This document shows, in pieces, positions 33,984-43,120 of a DNA stretch of 64,000 bases. Numbering within the stretch: the first letter of the stretch is position 1; the number at the start of each line of letters is the position of its first letter. The position numbers and the translations under genes were made by a program. The notes beneath the pieces were generated by a model that was not told where the DNA came from, did not search any database, and saw only the letters and a program-made list of their open reading frames with translations. The stretch comes from Chloroflexota bacterium (GTDB lineage Bacteria > Chloroflexota > Anaerolineae > Caldilineales > Caldilineaceae). The stretch covers positions 124,001 to 188,000 of the forward strand of contig JAGWYN010000003.1 of NCBI GenBank assembly GCA_018969295.1, in the 5' to 3' direction.

Positions 33984-36275
33984 CTATGGCGCCGACAGAC
34001 GATATAGCGGGCGCTTCGAGTGTATGGTGTGTTGGTCTATGTGCGCTGCGCCGACAGGAGCCCTGGCGTCGTCCTGCTGTTTTCGCTCAGTCAGCAGTGG
34101 GCGCATGGCAATCGCCAGCCCACCGAAAAGCGCCAGCGAATAGGAGATCTCCGCCGCCATGAAAGTGAGGCCGGCGAACAGGATGCTGGAGGTAGCAACA
34201 ATGGTAACGCCCGTAGTAAAGCGGACATTCTGTTTGAGATTGCGATTATACTCACGGGCCAGCCGGAAAAGTTCCAGCAACTGATGGAGGTTGCCTTCCA
34301 TAAGGATGATCTGTGCGGTGTCGGTCGCGACAGTGGTGGCCCCGCGCAACGACACAGAAACCTCGGCCTGGCGCATGGCGATGGCGTCGTTGATGCCGTC
34401 GCCGATAAAGCATACTTTGCGTTTTTCGGCCTGCAACTGGGTCACCAGATCGGCCTTAGCTCCAGGCAGGGTATTGGCAAAGTAGCCGGTGACGCCCAGA
34501 TCCTGGGCCAACTTTTGCGTAGGGGCTTCCTGATCGCCGGAAATAATGTAGATATCGAGGCCTTGACTGCGCAACCCATCAACGATCTTTTGGGCTTCAG
34601 GGCGCACGGTAGGCTGAAGTTCAATCGCGCCCACCAGCACATCGTCCACGGCCACCATCACCAGCGAATGACCGTCGCCCTGGCATGTCTCCAACTGTGC
34701 CTGGATATCGGCAGGCAGGTCGATCCCTTCCATCGCCATGTACCGTCCACTGCCTACGCGCACCCTTAGACTCGCCAACGTCGATACAGAGCCATTCGAC
34801 TGCGTCTTGACCGGCGTGCGCACGGCGTCGAACATGGCCGCCTGGCGCTCATCACAGAGCAGGCGAACCTTCAGCCCGTAGCCGACTTCATAATGGGCTT
34901 CGTCGATGGGCGGCAAATGTAAATCGAGCGTTGCGGCTGCCTTCAGGATGGCACGGGCGATGGGGTGCGTCTGGCGGGTCTCCGCGGCGGCGGCCAGACG
35001 CAGCACCTCGTCGGCCGACAACCGACCGGCGCTGTGGATCCGTGTCACCGTGGGGATTTCTTCGGTCAGTGTCCCTGTCTTGTCGAAGACCACCGTATCG
35101 ATCTGCACCAGTTCTTCGAGTCCCTCGGCCGCTTTCACCAAAATGCCGCGACTCGCCGCCAAATTCAGATAGTTTAGCATCGCCAGCGAACTGGACAGGT
35201 AGCTGGTGAACACCGAGTTGGCGCCGATCAGGCTGATGGCGCCCGCTGGACCAATGAAGGGCCAACTCACTGCGCTCAACACCAAGGTTGGGATCACCAT
35301 GTCATCCAGGCTTTGGATACCCTTCATGAGGACCGGCTGGCTACCCTGCGTTGTGCGATTAAGCACTTGGGCGATCTGCCCCGCCGTGGTCTCTGTGCTG
35401 GTCTTTTCGACCCTGACATCGATCTGGCCGGAAATAACCAGGGTGGAAGCCAGCACAGGATCGCCCGACTTTTTCTCCACAGGCTGCGACTCACCGGTGA
35501 GCATGTGCTGATCGATGGCGGCGACGCCGGCCAGAATCGTGCCGTCGACCGGCACAACCTGCCCACCGTACAGGACGAGGGTGTCGCCGATCCCAACTTG
35601 CCCAAAGGGAATCTCGACTTCGCCGCCGTCGGTGCGTATCCAGACCTTGTCGGGCTGAAGCTGGAACATGTGGATCAGGTTGTTTTGCGAGCGCAGTTCG
35701 GTCAGTGCCCTGATCTTCAGCATCAATCCAAAGAGCACGCTCCCTATCGCGCCCGCAGCGGCATAGCCGCCCAACCACATGGCAAGGCTATAGACCAAGA
35801 GGAGGTGAAGGCCACCAATCCGTTTGTTTTCTTGCCACATCCGATAGGCCATGGGGTATTTGGCGCTGGTCGCCACCAGACCGACGGCGATCGCGGCCGG
35901 CATCAACGGCGCGAAAACCCACTGACCGGCAAGGGCCAGGCCCAATGAAAGCACGCCCAGTCCAAATCGTCGGTTGGCGCGCGCCTCGTCGGGATGTAGT
36001 TTGGCCATGCTGTCGCCCACCATCTCCTGCAACTGGCCATGACGCGTCTTGCCCAACATCGGATCGACATGCACCTGAACAAAGCGCTGATAGCGATCGT
36101 CGACAGCATCGAGACGGTTCTTGACCTGCATTTGCAGGTGCTGAACACTGCGCAGAATCTGCGGCGTAGAGTGACGCTCCAACGCGTCCAAGTCGTCGAT
36201 CAGCCTGGTTCGCTTTCTTTTGTTCTTGGGCAGCAGTGCGCCGGTAATGCCGCCCAGGGAAGGTCGCGATAGCAT
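33984..36275 (-). CDS. P1B-like P-type ATPase lacking the CPx metal motif
   Basis: The 763-residue product starts at the ATG at 36275. Catalytic domains are intact: actuator LTGESQPVEK, phosphorylation site VVFDKTGTLTEE, the P1B-type HP dipeptide in ETRQTHPIARAIL, and the hinge CFIGDGINDAIAMRQA. No N-terminal CxxC metal-binding domain is present; instead there is a basic, helical N-terminus of about 110 residues. In the helix where P1B pumps carry CPC, SPC or TPC, this protein reads NSVFTSYLSSSLAMLN. The last helix pair also lacks the usual metal ligands. It is an ATP-driven membrane transporter, with unknown cargo. It lies downstream of the dipeptide ABC genes. Confidence 0.82.
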   Translation of the reverse strand: MLSRPSLGGITGALLPKNKRKRTRLIDDLDALERHSTPQILRSVQHLQMQVKNRLDAVDDRYQRFVQVHVDPMLGKTRHGQLQEMVGDSMAKLHPDEARANRRFGLGVLSLGLALAGQWVFAPLMPAAIAVGLVATSAKYPMAYRMWQENKRIGGLHLLLVYSLAMWLGGYAAAGAIGSVLFGLMLKIRALTELRSQNNLIHMFQLQPDKVWIRTDGGEVEIPFGQVGIGDTLVLYGGQVVPVDGTILAGVAAIDQHMLTGESQPVEKKSGDPVLASTLVISGQIDVRVEKTSTETTAGQIAQVLNRTTQGSQPVLMKGIQSLDDMVIPTLVLSAVSWPFIGPAGAISLIGANSVFTSYLSSSLAMLNYLNLAASRGILVKAAEGLEELVQIDTVVFDKTGTLTEEIPTVTRIHSAGRLSADEVLRLAAAAETRQTHPIARAILKAAATLDLHLPPIDEAHYEVGYGLKVRLLCDERQAAMFDAVRTPVKTQSNGSVSTLASLRVRVGSGRYMAMEGIDLPADIQAQLETCQGDGHSLVMVAVDDVLVGAIELQPTVRPEAQKIVDGLRSQGLDIYIISGDQEAPTQKLAQDLGVTGYFANTLPGAKADLVTQLQAEKRKVCFIGDGINDAIAMRQAEVSVSLRGATTVATDTAQIILMEGNLHQLLELFRLAREYNRNLKQNVRFTTGVTIVATSSILFAGLTFMAAEISYSLALFGGLAIAMRPLLTERKQQDDARAPVGAAHIDQHTIHSKRPLYRLSAP

Positions 36276-36310
36276 GTGTTGGCCTCGGTGTCTACCTGAA
36301 ATGAAAATGC

Positions 36311-36346
36311 GGTTCGTGGCGCAGTCACGCGACTGTGCCACGAACC
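36311..36346 (-). terminator. rho-independent terminator after the ABC solute-binding gene
   Basis: ggttcgtggc (36311-36320) pairs with gccacgaacc (36337-36346); the inner bases extend the stem to about 16 bp with a four-base loop. On the minus strand TTTTCATTT follows. It separates the ABC genes from the P-type ATPase. Confidence 0.75.
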
Positions 36347-36364
36347 ACACTCGAAATCTAACTT

Positions 36365-37927
36365 CTATTCACTTTTGCTGATGTTGTACCACTCGATGTG
36401 TTCCACGCTGCGCGCCGGGAAGTTGGAGACGGCATTGCTGACGATGGTCGCCTCGTTGATGTGCATGGCGATCATGTGACCACCTTCGGTTGCGAGCATC
36501 TGTTGGGCAGCCTGGTAGAGTTTGGTCCGTTCGGCCAGGTCGAGCGTCTGACGGGCGTCATCGAGCAGTTGATCGAATTCAGCGCTCTGGAACTTAGCTT
36601 CGTTCAGCGGGCTTGTGGAGCGGAAGACGAGGTTGAGGATTTCGTCGGTGGGGCGTCCGAGCCAGCCGGTGGTGATGAAGGCTTCGTTGACGGCCGTTTC
36701 GGCGAAGAAGCTATCCGCCGGCGTGATTTCCAGCGCCACGTTGATGCCGGCAGCGGCAGCTTGCTGCTGAAAGATCTCGGCCAGCGGAATCAGGTTGGGC
36801 AGCACATCGCTCGTGTACAACGTCAGGTCCAGTCCGTCCGCGTAGCCGGCGTCGGCCAAAAGCGCCTTCGCGCCTTCGATATCCTGGAGACAACCACCCT
36901 CCGGATCCCAGCGATAGGGATCAGACGGATCGACCGGCGTATCACAGCTTACTCTGCCCCCGCCGTTGAGGATCAGGTCAACCATGGCCTGACGGTCGGT
37001 CACCAGGCGAATCGCCTGGCGTACCCGCGCATCGTCGAAAGGAGGCATGTCAATGCGCATGGAAAGCCCAATCCACGTGCCGGTTGGAAACGACAGGACG
37101 GTGTAGTCGTCACTGTTCATAAACAAATCGGCTGCTGTGGGGCCGGCTTGGAGCAGTACGTCGATCTGCCCCGCCTGCAACGCCAGCGTGCGCGCCTCGC
37201 TGTCGGCGATGGCGGGCATCTCAACACCGGCCAGCGCCGGCGCACCTTGCCAATAGGCGTCGTTGGCGCTGAAGATCGTGGTTCCTTCCGGATCGAAAGT
37301 CTCCAGTTTGAAGGGGCCGGTGCCGATGCCGGTTGTCGCAATCGTGTCGGCGCTGTCGGCGGGCACAATGGCGGTGGCACGGCTGGACAGCAACAGCGGG
37401 AAGTCGGCGTGCCCGGGTTCTAACTGAAAGATAATGGTCTGTGGATCAGGCGTCTCGGTGCCGACCAGCAATGAGAGCGTCCTGGCTGCACGGGATTCCG
37501 TGGCCGGATCGAGGAGATGCGCAAAGGTGTAGGCGACATCGGCGGAATCGAAGGCGGAGCCGTCGTGGAATGTCACACCTTCGCGCAGGGTGAATGTCCA
37601 TTCCGTGGCATCTTCGTTGGCCGTCCATGCCGTTGCTAATTCAGGCACCGGCACGCCGCTGTCATCCAGGGCGACGAGACGGTCATAGAGCAAGTAGTTG
37701 GCGTAGCTGAACTCGGTGGGACTGGCCGGATCAAGGCTCTCTGCACCGCCACGCGCCAAGAAGTGCGGCACGCGCAAGACGCTGCGGTTTCCTGTTGCTT
37801 GCTCGTCCTCGCTGCTTGCGGCTGATGAGGATGGCTCAGATGTGCTTGTCGGCGCAGGCAGCACGCAGGCACTCAACAGCGTCATGACCAGTACGGCCAA
37901 TAGGCCAAGAAGGAACTTCCGGGACAT
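36365..37927 (-). CDS. ABC transporter substrate-binding lipoprotein, family 5
   Basis: The 520-residue product starts at the ATG at 37927. The leader MSRKFLLGLLAVLVMTLLSAC is a lipoprotein signal with lipobox LSAC. SBP_bac_5 features include LREGVTFHDGSAFDSADVAYTF, GTGPFKLETFDPEGTTIFSANDAYW and FDDARVRQAIRLVTDRQAM. It should deliver peptides or a similar solute to the permeases encoded just upstream at 38134 and 39064. A 65-bp repeat sits in the 206-bp gap between it and the permease gene. It differs clearly from the other family 5 protein at 18360, which has no permease nearby. Confidence 0.92.
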   Translation of the reverse strand: MSRKFLLGLLAVLVMTLLSACVLPAPTSTSEPSSSAASSEDEQATGNRSVLRVPHFLARGGAESLDPASPTEFSYANYLLYDRLVALDDSGVPVPELATAWTANEDATEWTFTLREGVTFHDGSAFDSADVAYTFAHLLDPATESRAARTLSLLVGTETPDPQTIIFQLEPGHADFPLLLSSRATAIVPADSADTIATTGIGTGPFKLETFDPEGTTIFSANDAYWQGAPALAGVEMPAIADSEARTLALQAGQIDVLLQAGPTAADLFMNSDDYTVLSFPTGTWIGLSMRIDMPPFDDARVRQAIRLVTDRQAMVDLILNGGGRVSCDTPVDPSDPYRWDPEGGCLQDIEGAKALLADAGYADGLDLTLYTSDVLPNLIPLAEIFQQQAAAAGINVALEITPADSFFAETAVNEAFITTGWLGRPTDEILNLVFRSTSPLNEAKFQSAEFDQLLDDARQTLDLAERTKLYQAAQQMLATEGGHMIAMHINEATIVSNAVSNFPARSVEHIEWYNISKSE

Positions 37928-37976
37928 TTTTTGCTCCTGATGGGTTTGTGTGGATTGGGCAACGATATTCAGTTCT

Positions 37977-38045
37977 GTACAATTTTGACAAACTGTACTT
38001 CAGCAGACCTTTCAGCAGACCTCTATTATTATGCCTGAGCAGTTA
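37977..38045. repeat. 65-70-bp direct repeat, copy 1
   Basis: The stretch shares with 40574-40638 the blocks attttgacaaactgtactt, cagca, acctttcagcag and gcctgagcagt in the same order and strand. It contains CTGTAC twice, 18 bp apart. It lies between the DppC-like and binding-protein genes. Confidence 0.85.
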
Positions 38046-38133
38046 CGATTGGCAAAGGCATTGGCATCAACAAAATGATATTAACATCCCAGCGTGATTT
38101 GAACGTGAGCCAAATTCAGAATCAATCGCACCC

Positions 38134-39048
38134 TTAGCCGGCAGCGCGTCCGCCGCGATCCAGACCGATGGCCTTGGCCAGCGCGCCGGCAAAGAGATTG
38201 ACCCCGACGATCAGCGTGCTGATGGCAAAAATCGGGAAAAAGGTGGCCCAGGGCGCCAACATCAACACATCGCGGCTGTTGGCGATCATCAAACCCCAAT
38301 CGGGTGTGGGCGGGGCAACGCCGAAGCCCAGGAACGAGAGCGCGCTGAAGGTCAACAGCATCCACGACCAGCGCAAGGCCCCCTCCACCAGGAGCAGGTC
38401 CACGACGTTGGGCAGCAGTTCGCGCAGGATGATCGTCCGCTTACGCGCGCCGATGGCATACGCAGCCAGGATGAAATCGCGCGAGACGAAATCAAGGGTG
38501 GCGGCGCGGGCGATGCGAATCACAGCCAGGCCCGACAGGAAGCCAAGCGCCGGGATCAGCACGTTTGCCCCCGTACCGAAGATGTTTGCCAGCAGCAGCA
38601 GCACCAGCAACCTGGGCACCGCCAGTACCGCGTCCACGAGACGCATGACGATCTGATCAGCCCATCCGCCCAGGTAGCCCACGGTGATGCCCACCAGCCC
38701 TCCCCAGAGCATGGCGAGGAAGGTGGCGGCAATGGTGACCACCAGCGCGACCCGCCCGCCCAACAAGGTGCAGCTGAAGACGTCTCGTCCTAGTTTATCG
38801 GTGCCGAAGAGGTGCTCCGCCGACGGTGCGGCGCGGACAGCGCTGGTGTCGAACGCTGCCGGATCATAGGGCGCGACAAACGGCGAGAGCAGGGCAATCA
38901 GCAGGTGTACGATGACGATACTCAGCCCCACCATGCCCGAAGGCACCCGACGCAAACCCAACCAAACCTCCCAGATCGGGAAATGGCTTGGTTGGTGCAA
39001 CGTCTCAGGCGCAGCGATGGGTCTCGATGCAACAGCGGTGGTAGTCAT
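38134..39048 (-). CDS. ABC transporter permease, DppC-like
   Basis: The 304-residue product starts at the ATG at 39048, 15 bp after the DppB-like stop. It has six hydrophobic helices, an N-terminal extension typical of the OppC/DppC family, and LFGTDKLGRDVFS before helix 2. The cytoplasmic EAA loop, which contacts the ATPase, reads DFILAAYAIGARKRTIILRE with LPN after it. It pairs with the DppB-like protein to form the membrane channel for peptides. No ATP-binding (DppD/DppF) gene is found in the window. Confidence 0.93.
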   Translation of the reverse strand: MTTTAVASRPIAAPETLHQPSHFPIWEVWLGLRRVPSGMVGLSIVIVHLLIALLSPFVAPYDPAAFDTSAVRAAPSAEHLFGTDKLGRDVFSCTLLGGRVALVVTIAATFLAMLWGGLVGITVGYLGGWADQIVMRLVDAVLAVPRLLVLLLLANIFGTGANVLIPALGFLSGLAVIRIARAATLDFVSRDFILAAYAIGARKRTIILRELLPNVVDLLLVEGALRWSWMLLTFSALSFLGFGVAPPTPDWGLMIANSRDVLMLAPWATFFPIFAISTLIVGVNLFAGALAKAIGLDRGGRAAG

Positions 39049-39063
39049 GGGTTTTGGCAGCCC

Positions 39064-40008
39064 CTATCCTCTGACACGCAGGCGCGGATTGAGCGCCAGC
39101 GTCAGCAGATCAGCAGTCAAGTTGACGGTCAAATAGATCACGGCCATGATAATGGCAATGCTCTGCACAAGCGGCAGATCCCGATTCTGGATGGCGGAGA
39201 GCATCAACGTGCCTATGCCAGGGTAGTTGAAGACCGCCTCGATCACCACGAGGTTGCCAATGAGCCAGGCCACCGTCAACGCGGAGACGGTGATGGTGGG
39301 CAGCAGGGCGTTGGGCAGCGCGTGACGGAAGAGGATCACGACATGGTGCAGTCCTTTCATGCGCGCCACACGGATGTAGTCGCTGCGCATCACCTCGATG
39401 ATGCCGGTGCGCATGATACGCAGGATGTAGGCCGTTAACAGGATCGTCAGCGTCGCGATCGGCAGCACGATGTTGGGCAGCAGTTCCAACACTGGCGCGT
39501 CAGGGTTCACCAATGTAACCGCCGGGAACCAGCGCAACTGCACGCTGAAGACGTAGATCAGCAGCGTAGCGATGACGAAGTCGGGCATGCTCATGCCGAT
39601 CAGCGATCCTGTGGACAGCGTCAGATCCGGCCAGCGATCTCGCGTCAGCCCTGCGATGACGCCCAGCCCAATCGCCAGTGGGAAGCCCACCAGTGCTGCG
39701 CTCAGCCCGAGTAGCAGGCTGTTGCGCAGACGCGTCCACAGGAAGTCGTTGATCGGCTCGTCCCGCATCAACGAGACCCCCAGATCCCCGCGCAGGATGC
39801 CGCCTGCCCACTCAAAAAAGCGTTCGTGGGCAGGACGGTCGAGGCCCAGGCGCAAACGCACTTGGGCCAACCCTTCGGGTGTAGCTTGTTGTCCTAAAAA
39901 GGCGGTGGCGGCGTCGCCTGGCAGCGCTTCGACCAGCACGAAGACCACCACCGCCACCAGGCCCAGCACGATCAAAGACAGGATAAAGCGGTGAAGAAGA
40001 TTGCCCAT
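39064..40008 (-). CDS. ABC transporter permease, DppB-like
   Basis: The 314-residue product starts at the ATG at 40008. The family signature starts with helix 1 ending LVEALPGDAATAFLG, followed by LGLDRPAHERFFEW and GDLGVSLMRDEPI. The EAA loop is DYIRVARMKGLHHVVILFRH and LPN. It forms the transport channel with DppC. Its start abuts the truncated IS66 remnant, so the native promoter may have been lost and transcription could now come from the remnant or the 65-bp repeat beyond it. Confidence 0.93.
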   Translation of the reverse strand: MGNLLHRFILSLIVLGLVAVVVFVLVEALPGDAATAFLGQQATPEGLAQVRLRLGLDRPAHERFFEWAGGILRGDLGVSLMRDEPINDFLWTRLRNSLLLGLSAALVGFPLAIGLGVIAGLTRDRWPDLTLSTGSLIGMSMPDFVIATLLIYVFSVQLRWFPAVTLVNPDAPVLELLPNIVLPIATLTILLTAYILRIMRTGIIEVMRSDYIRVARMKGLHHVVILFRHALPNALLPTITVSALTVAWLIGNLVVIEAVFNYPGIGTLMLSAIQNRDLPLVQSIAIIMAVIYLTVNLTADLLTLALNPRLRVRG

Positions 40009-40510
40009 TATTCCGACTTGATAATGGTTTCCTGTACCTGTTCAGGCTGCTGACGGGGCACGATCAGAGATGCAAACTGGAACGAAAGGCGTGTCGTCAG
40101 TTGCTGCTTCACCTGTGCATTGACCGGCGCTACCTCAGTGACTGTGTCCAGCCAGCTATCTACGATCTTGCCTTCGCTCACTGGCTGTCCATACAGGTCG
40201 CTCATCATTTCTGCCACCCGCTCCAGCGATACGAAATGCGACTGACTGAAATAGACCTTCTGCGCTTTTATCTGCGGTCGGTATTGCACTGGCTGGCTCC
40301 CCCCGGCTGGCAATGTCCCTTTGCACACCTGTCCGCACTGTGGACAGGCTTTGACCTCTGATTGCTTCTGTTCTTGGACAACTGGTTCTCCAGCGTCTCG
40401 ATCCGCATTGTCAACGCTTGGATTCTCTGCTGCTGTCCCTGCACGACACTGATCAAATTCGCCGCAAATTCAGCCATCAAAGCGACGACAGCTTCTTCAC
40501 CTTCAACATA
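40008..40510 (-). pseudogene. IS66-family transposase remnant
   Basis: From about 40510 leftwards the frame reads YVEGEEAVVALMAEFAANLI, then a coiled-coil QQQRIQALTMRIETLENQLS, the typical IS66 TnpC N-terminus. A deletion and frame change follow. Then comes the zinc ribbon CPQCGQVC and QIKAQKVYFSQSHFVSLERV, ending with LYGQPVSEGKIVDSW. The catalytic DDE core is missing. The last residues run into the dppB-like start, so the fragment was truncated there. It is inactive. Confidence 0.85.
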
Positions 40511-40573
40511 GGCTCTCTATGTAGCTCTTCTCAGTCAGGCAGGCGTAACACTTCTATCTCTCTATTTTGACCG

Positions 40574-40638
40574 AACTGTACGATTTTGACAAACTGTACT
40601 TCAGCAAACCTTTCAGCAGGCTTCTATGCCTGAGCAGT
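40574..40638. repeat. 65-70-bp direct repeat, copy 2
   Basis: This is the partner of 37977-38045, with AACTGTAC twice, 18 bp apart, then ttcagcaaacctttcagcagg and gcctgagcagt. It lies between the IS66 and IS701 remnants. The two copies bracket the two permease genes. Confidence 0.85.
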
Positions 40639-40675
40639 CACTTCCAACTCATATTCAGTAAAAAGGAGACAATAC

Positions 40676-41420
40676 CATGACGAAGAGAATTGTACCCGAA
40701 TCTCTGATAAGAGAAACTTGCCCTGCGCCAGAATGCAATCGAGCGAGCACGATGTAGAGCAGTTTGTAGCAGAATTGGAGACGTATTTCGATCTTTGGGC
40801 GCCTGCGTTTCATCGTCGCGATCAATTTGCGTGGGGTGAAGTCTCTTTGAAGGGTTTGTTGGGCGATACGCAGCGTAAGACAAGTGAGCGGATTGCCCTG
40901 GACTCGAACGAAAATGTGCGCAGTTTGCAGCATTTTATCGGTCAAAGCCCGTGGTCGCCGACGCCGTTGCTGGCCGTGCATCAACGGTTGGTCGTTGAGA
41001 CGTTGGGGGAGCAGGACGGTGTGGTGCTGATTGCCGAATCTGGTGTAGTCAAGCAAGAGAGTGGTTCGGTTGGCGTCGCGGCGCAGTATTGTGGCGCCGT
41101 GGGCAAAGTGGCGAACAGCCAGGTTGGCGTTTCTGGGCTACGCCAGTCGCAAAGGTTACAGCTTGGTAGAAGGGCAATTGTTGGTGCCAGCAGTCTGGTT
41201 TAGTGACGCATACGCCACCAAACGGCAGGCTTGTGGCGTACCCGAAGACTTGGCGTTCCAAACCAAACCGGAACTCGGCTTGGCGTTGCTGCAAAAGACC
41301 GTCGCACGTGGCACTTTGCTTTTTCAGTGGGTGGCAGCGGATGCACTGTATGGCGATGCCTTTACGTTCCGGGATGGCGTGGCGGCCTTAGGCAAGTGGT
41401 ACTTCACTGAAATCTATTGA
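40676..41420 (+). pseudogene. IS701-family transposase pseudogene
   Basis: The start MTKRIVPESLIRETCPAPEC is followed by frame breaks; EHDVEQFVAELETYFDLWAP, IALDSNENVRSLQHFIG and VGVAAQYCGAVGKVANSQVG are read in a second frame. FLGYASRKGYSLVEGQLLVP and FQTKPELGLALL are read in a third, ending GKWYFTEIY at 41420. The parts align with the first half to two thirds of IS701-family transposases. The rest of the element and its right end are absent. aaaaaggagacaat precedes the start, as in the other copy. Confidence 0.88.
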
Positions 41421-41705
41421 CACGTTCCGCTGCACGGCTTTATCCAGGTCACTGTAAATTCCGGTTGTCAAGTCTACCGGAGTGTACAGTCGAGCAATTG
41501 AGAGATTATTGGCCCCTTGTCAATCATGTTATACTGAAAACATCAACAAGCATCTTTTTAGAGTAACTGCCCAGGCATAGAAGCCTTGTCGGAAATCATG
41601 CACATTGCCAGTCACGACAGGGATTTAACCGACTGCGCCTTGTGCGTCAGATAGACTCCCCCCTTGGTCAGTTGGTCTGCAAGTCTGTCCCAAACCGGAG
41701 TTTGT
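41421..41705. other. gap with a possible PIN-domain relic
   Basis: This stretch of 285 bp holds no intact gene. On the minus strand, 41624-41529 encodes IPVVTGNVHDFRQGFYAWAV and then a stop, which resembles the C-terminal VTxNVxDF segment of PIN-domain toxins. The frame upstream is closed by a stop, so at most it is debris. GGAG at 41697-41700 serves the next gene. Confidence 0.3.
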
Positions 41706-42917
41706 ATGTGGATGCCTGACCCGAGTTACTCGCCGCACGATGGGTTGAACAAGGCGCTTGAGCTTCTAGTCTCGCCAAGTGATGATTCTGTTGATCTGCC
41801 GCTCACGCTTCCCGAGTCTGGGCTGGGCGATATACGCGCACTCGAATTGCTCTCGGGTCACGTTCTAGGCGGCGCCGCTCAACTCGGTTCGCCCACTTCG
41901 CTGGCGCATATGGACCCTCCAACCCCGTGGATCACGTGGGCGATGGCGCTCTGGAATGCTCGTCTCAACCAGAACATGCTCCATGAAATGAGCTCTCCCT
42001 TCGCCACCCAGGCAGAGATGTTGGTCTTGAACTGGTTGACACCCTACTTTGGCATGCAGGGTGGGCACTTCTGCGCAGGGTCAACCATTGCCAATCTGAC
42101 AGGAATCTGGGCGGCGCGCGATGCCGCGGGTGTGAAAAGGGTCGTCACCTCACAGGCGGCACACCTAAGTGTCGAGAAGTCTTGTCGCCTGTTGGGCCTC
42201 GAACTTTTGAAGGTGCCAGTTGACCGGCAAGGGTGCCTGGATTGCGGGCAACTCCCGAACCTTGATGACGCGTGCCTTGTTCTCACTGCGGGAACCACCG
42301 CCACAGGTGCTGTCGACCCGTTGAATTTGGTCGGCGCGGCGAAGTGGACACATGTCGATGCGGCATGGGCCGGTCCGCTCCGACTGAGTCGGAGCCACTC
42401 CGGACGACTCAACGGCATTGAAGCAGCCGACTCGGTGGCCGTATCCGCGCACAAGTGGTTCTTCCAACCCAAAGACTCGGCCCTGGTACTGTTCCGCAAT
42501 TTGGAAAGTGCAAATGCAGCGGTCAGCTTCAACGGCGGCTATCTCGCAAAGCCCAATGTTGGCGTTCAAGGCTCGCGATCGGCTGCCGCTGTTCCTTTAC
42601 TCGCAACTCTGCTCGCATGGGGTAGGGAGGGCGTGGCCCAACGGATCGACCATCTCATGCGGTTGGCTGACTTGCTCGCGGATGCCATCGAGAAGTCCGA
42701 TCGCCTGGAGTTGTGGGGCAGGCCGCAGACTGGGATCAATGTGTTCCGCCCAATGTACTCATCCACTGCCAGGTTGTTGCTGAAGCTGCCACCAGGCATG
42801 TTGTCAACATGCGTGCTGGATGGCAATACTTGGGCGCGTTCGGTAGCAGCCAATCCGTCGGTGGATATCGATCTTGTGGTGGAGAGACTGCTGGCTGCCA
42901 GCCGCGAAGACGCCTGA
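41706..42917 (+). CDS. PLP-dependent group II amino-acid decarboxylase-like protein
   Basis: The product has 403 residues. I choose the ATG at 41706, five bases after GGAG; a second ATG at 41712 is possible. Group II decarboxylase features are FCAGSTIANLTGIWAARDAA (phosphate-binding), SQAAHLSVEKSCRLLGLE with the ring-stacking His, LTAGTTATGAVDPL, THVDAAWAGPLRLS with the PLP-binding Asp, and the Schiff-base lysine in VSAHKWFFQPKDSAL. It is shorter than typical 470-500-residue members, mainly at the N-terminus. It may act on an aromatic or acidic amino acid; the substrate is unknown. No biosynthetic partner is nearby. Confidence 0.8.
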   Translation: MWMPDPSYSPHDGLNKALELLVSPSDDSVDLPLTLPESGLGDIRALELLSGHVLGGAAQLGSPTSLAHMDPPTPWITWAMALWNARLNQNMLHEMSSPFATQAEMLVLNWLTPYFGMQGGHFCAGSTIANLTGIWAARDAAGVKRVVTSQAAHLSVEKSCRLLGLELLKVPVDRQGCLDCGQLPNLDDACLVLTAGTTATGAVDPLNLVGAAKWTHVDAAWAGPLRLSRSHSGRLNGIEAADSVAVSAHKWFFQPKDSALVLFRNLESANAAVSFNGGYLAKPNVGVQGSRSAAAVPLLATLLAWGREGVAQRIDHLMRLADLLADAIEKSDRLELWGRPQTGINVFRPMYSSTARLLLKLPPGMLSTCVLDGNTWARSVAANPSVDIDLVVERLLAASREDA

Positions 42918-43120
42918 CACCGAAGTCGACGTCTTGGGCACAGCGACCGAACCGAGCCGCACGCACAAAAAGATCTGGCTCGTCGGTGAAGTGAAGTTCA
43001 ACCTGACCGTCAAGGATATCGAACGGTTTGCCCAAAAAGTCTCCTGCGCGCAGCCATTTGACGGGCGAAATGCTGCCTGTCTGCTGCCGTGCACGCCCCG
43101 AAGTCGAGAAAGCAGCGACG
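42910..43120 (+). pseudogene. decayed PD-(D/E)xK nuclease-like (DUF3782-type) fragment
   Basis: Directly after the decarboxylase stop, TEVDVLGTATEPSRTH and IWLVGEVKFNLTVKDIERF resemble the Asp...Glu-x-Lys core of DUF3782 and related PD-(D/E)xK proteins. A frame change near 43040 leads to HLTGEMLPVCCRARPEVEKA in the next frame, as in the same family. Neither the N-terminus nor the end survives. The matched family is named from memory of the pattern, so this is tentative. Confidence 0.45.

Noticed and set aside
36365..40008. Complete dipeptide ABC transporter operon
   Set aside because: Binding protein and two permeases are present, but no ATP-binding subunit is in the window; described as incomplete.
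41529..41624. Possible C-terminus of a PIN-domain toxin (VTGNVHDF)
   Set aside because: Only about 31 codons, closed upstream by a stop, with no antitoxin; too short to call.
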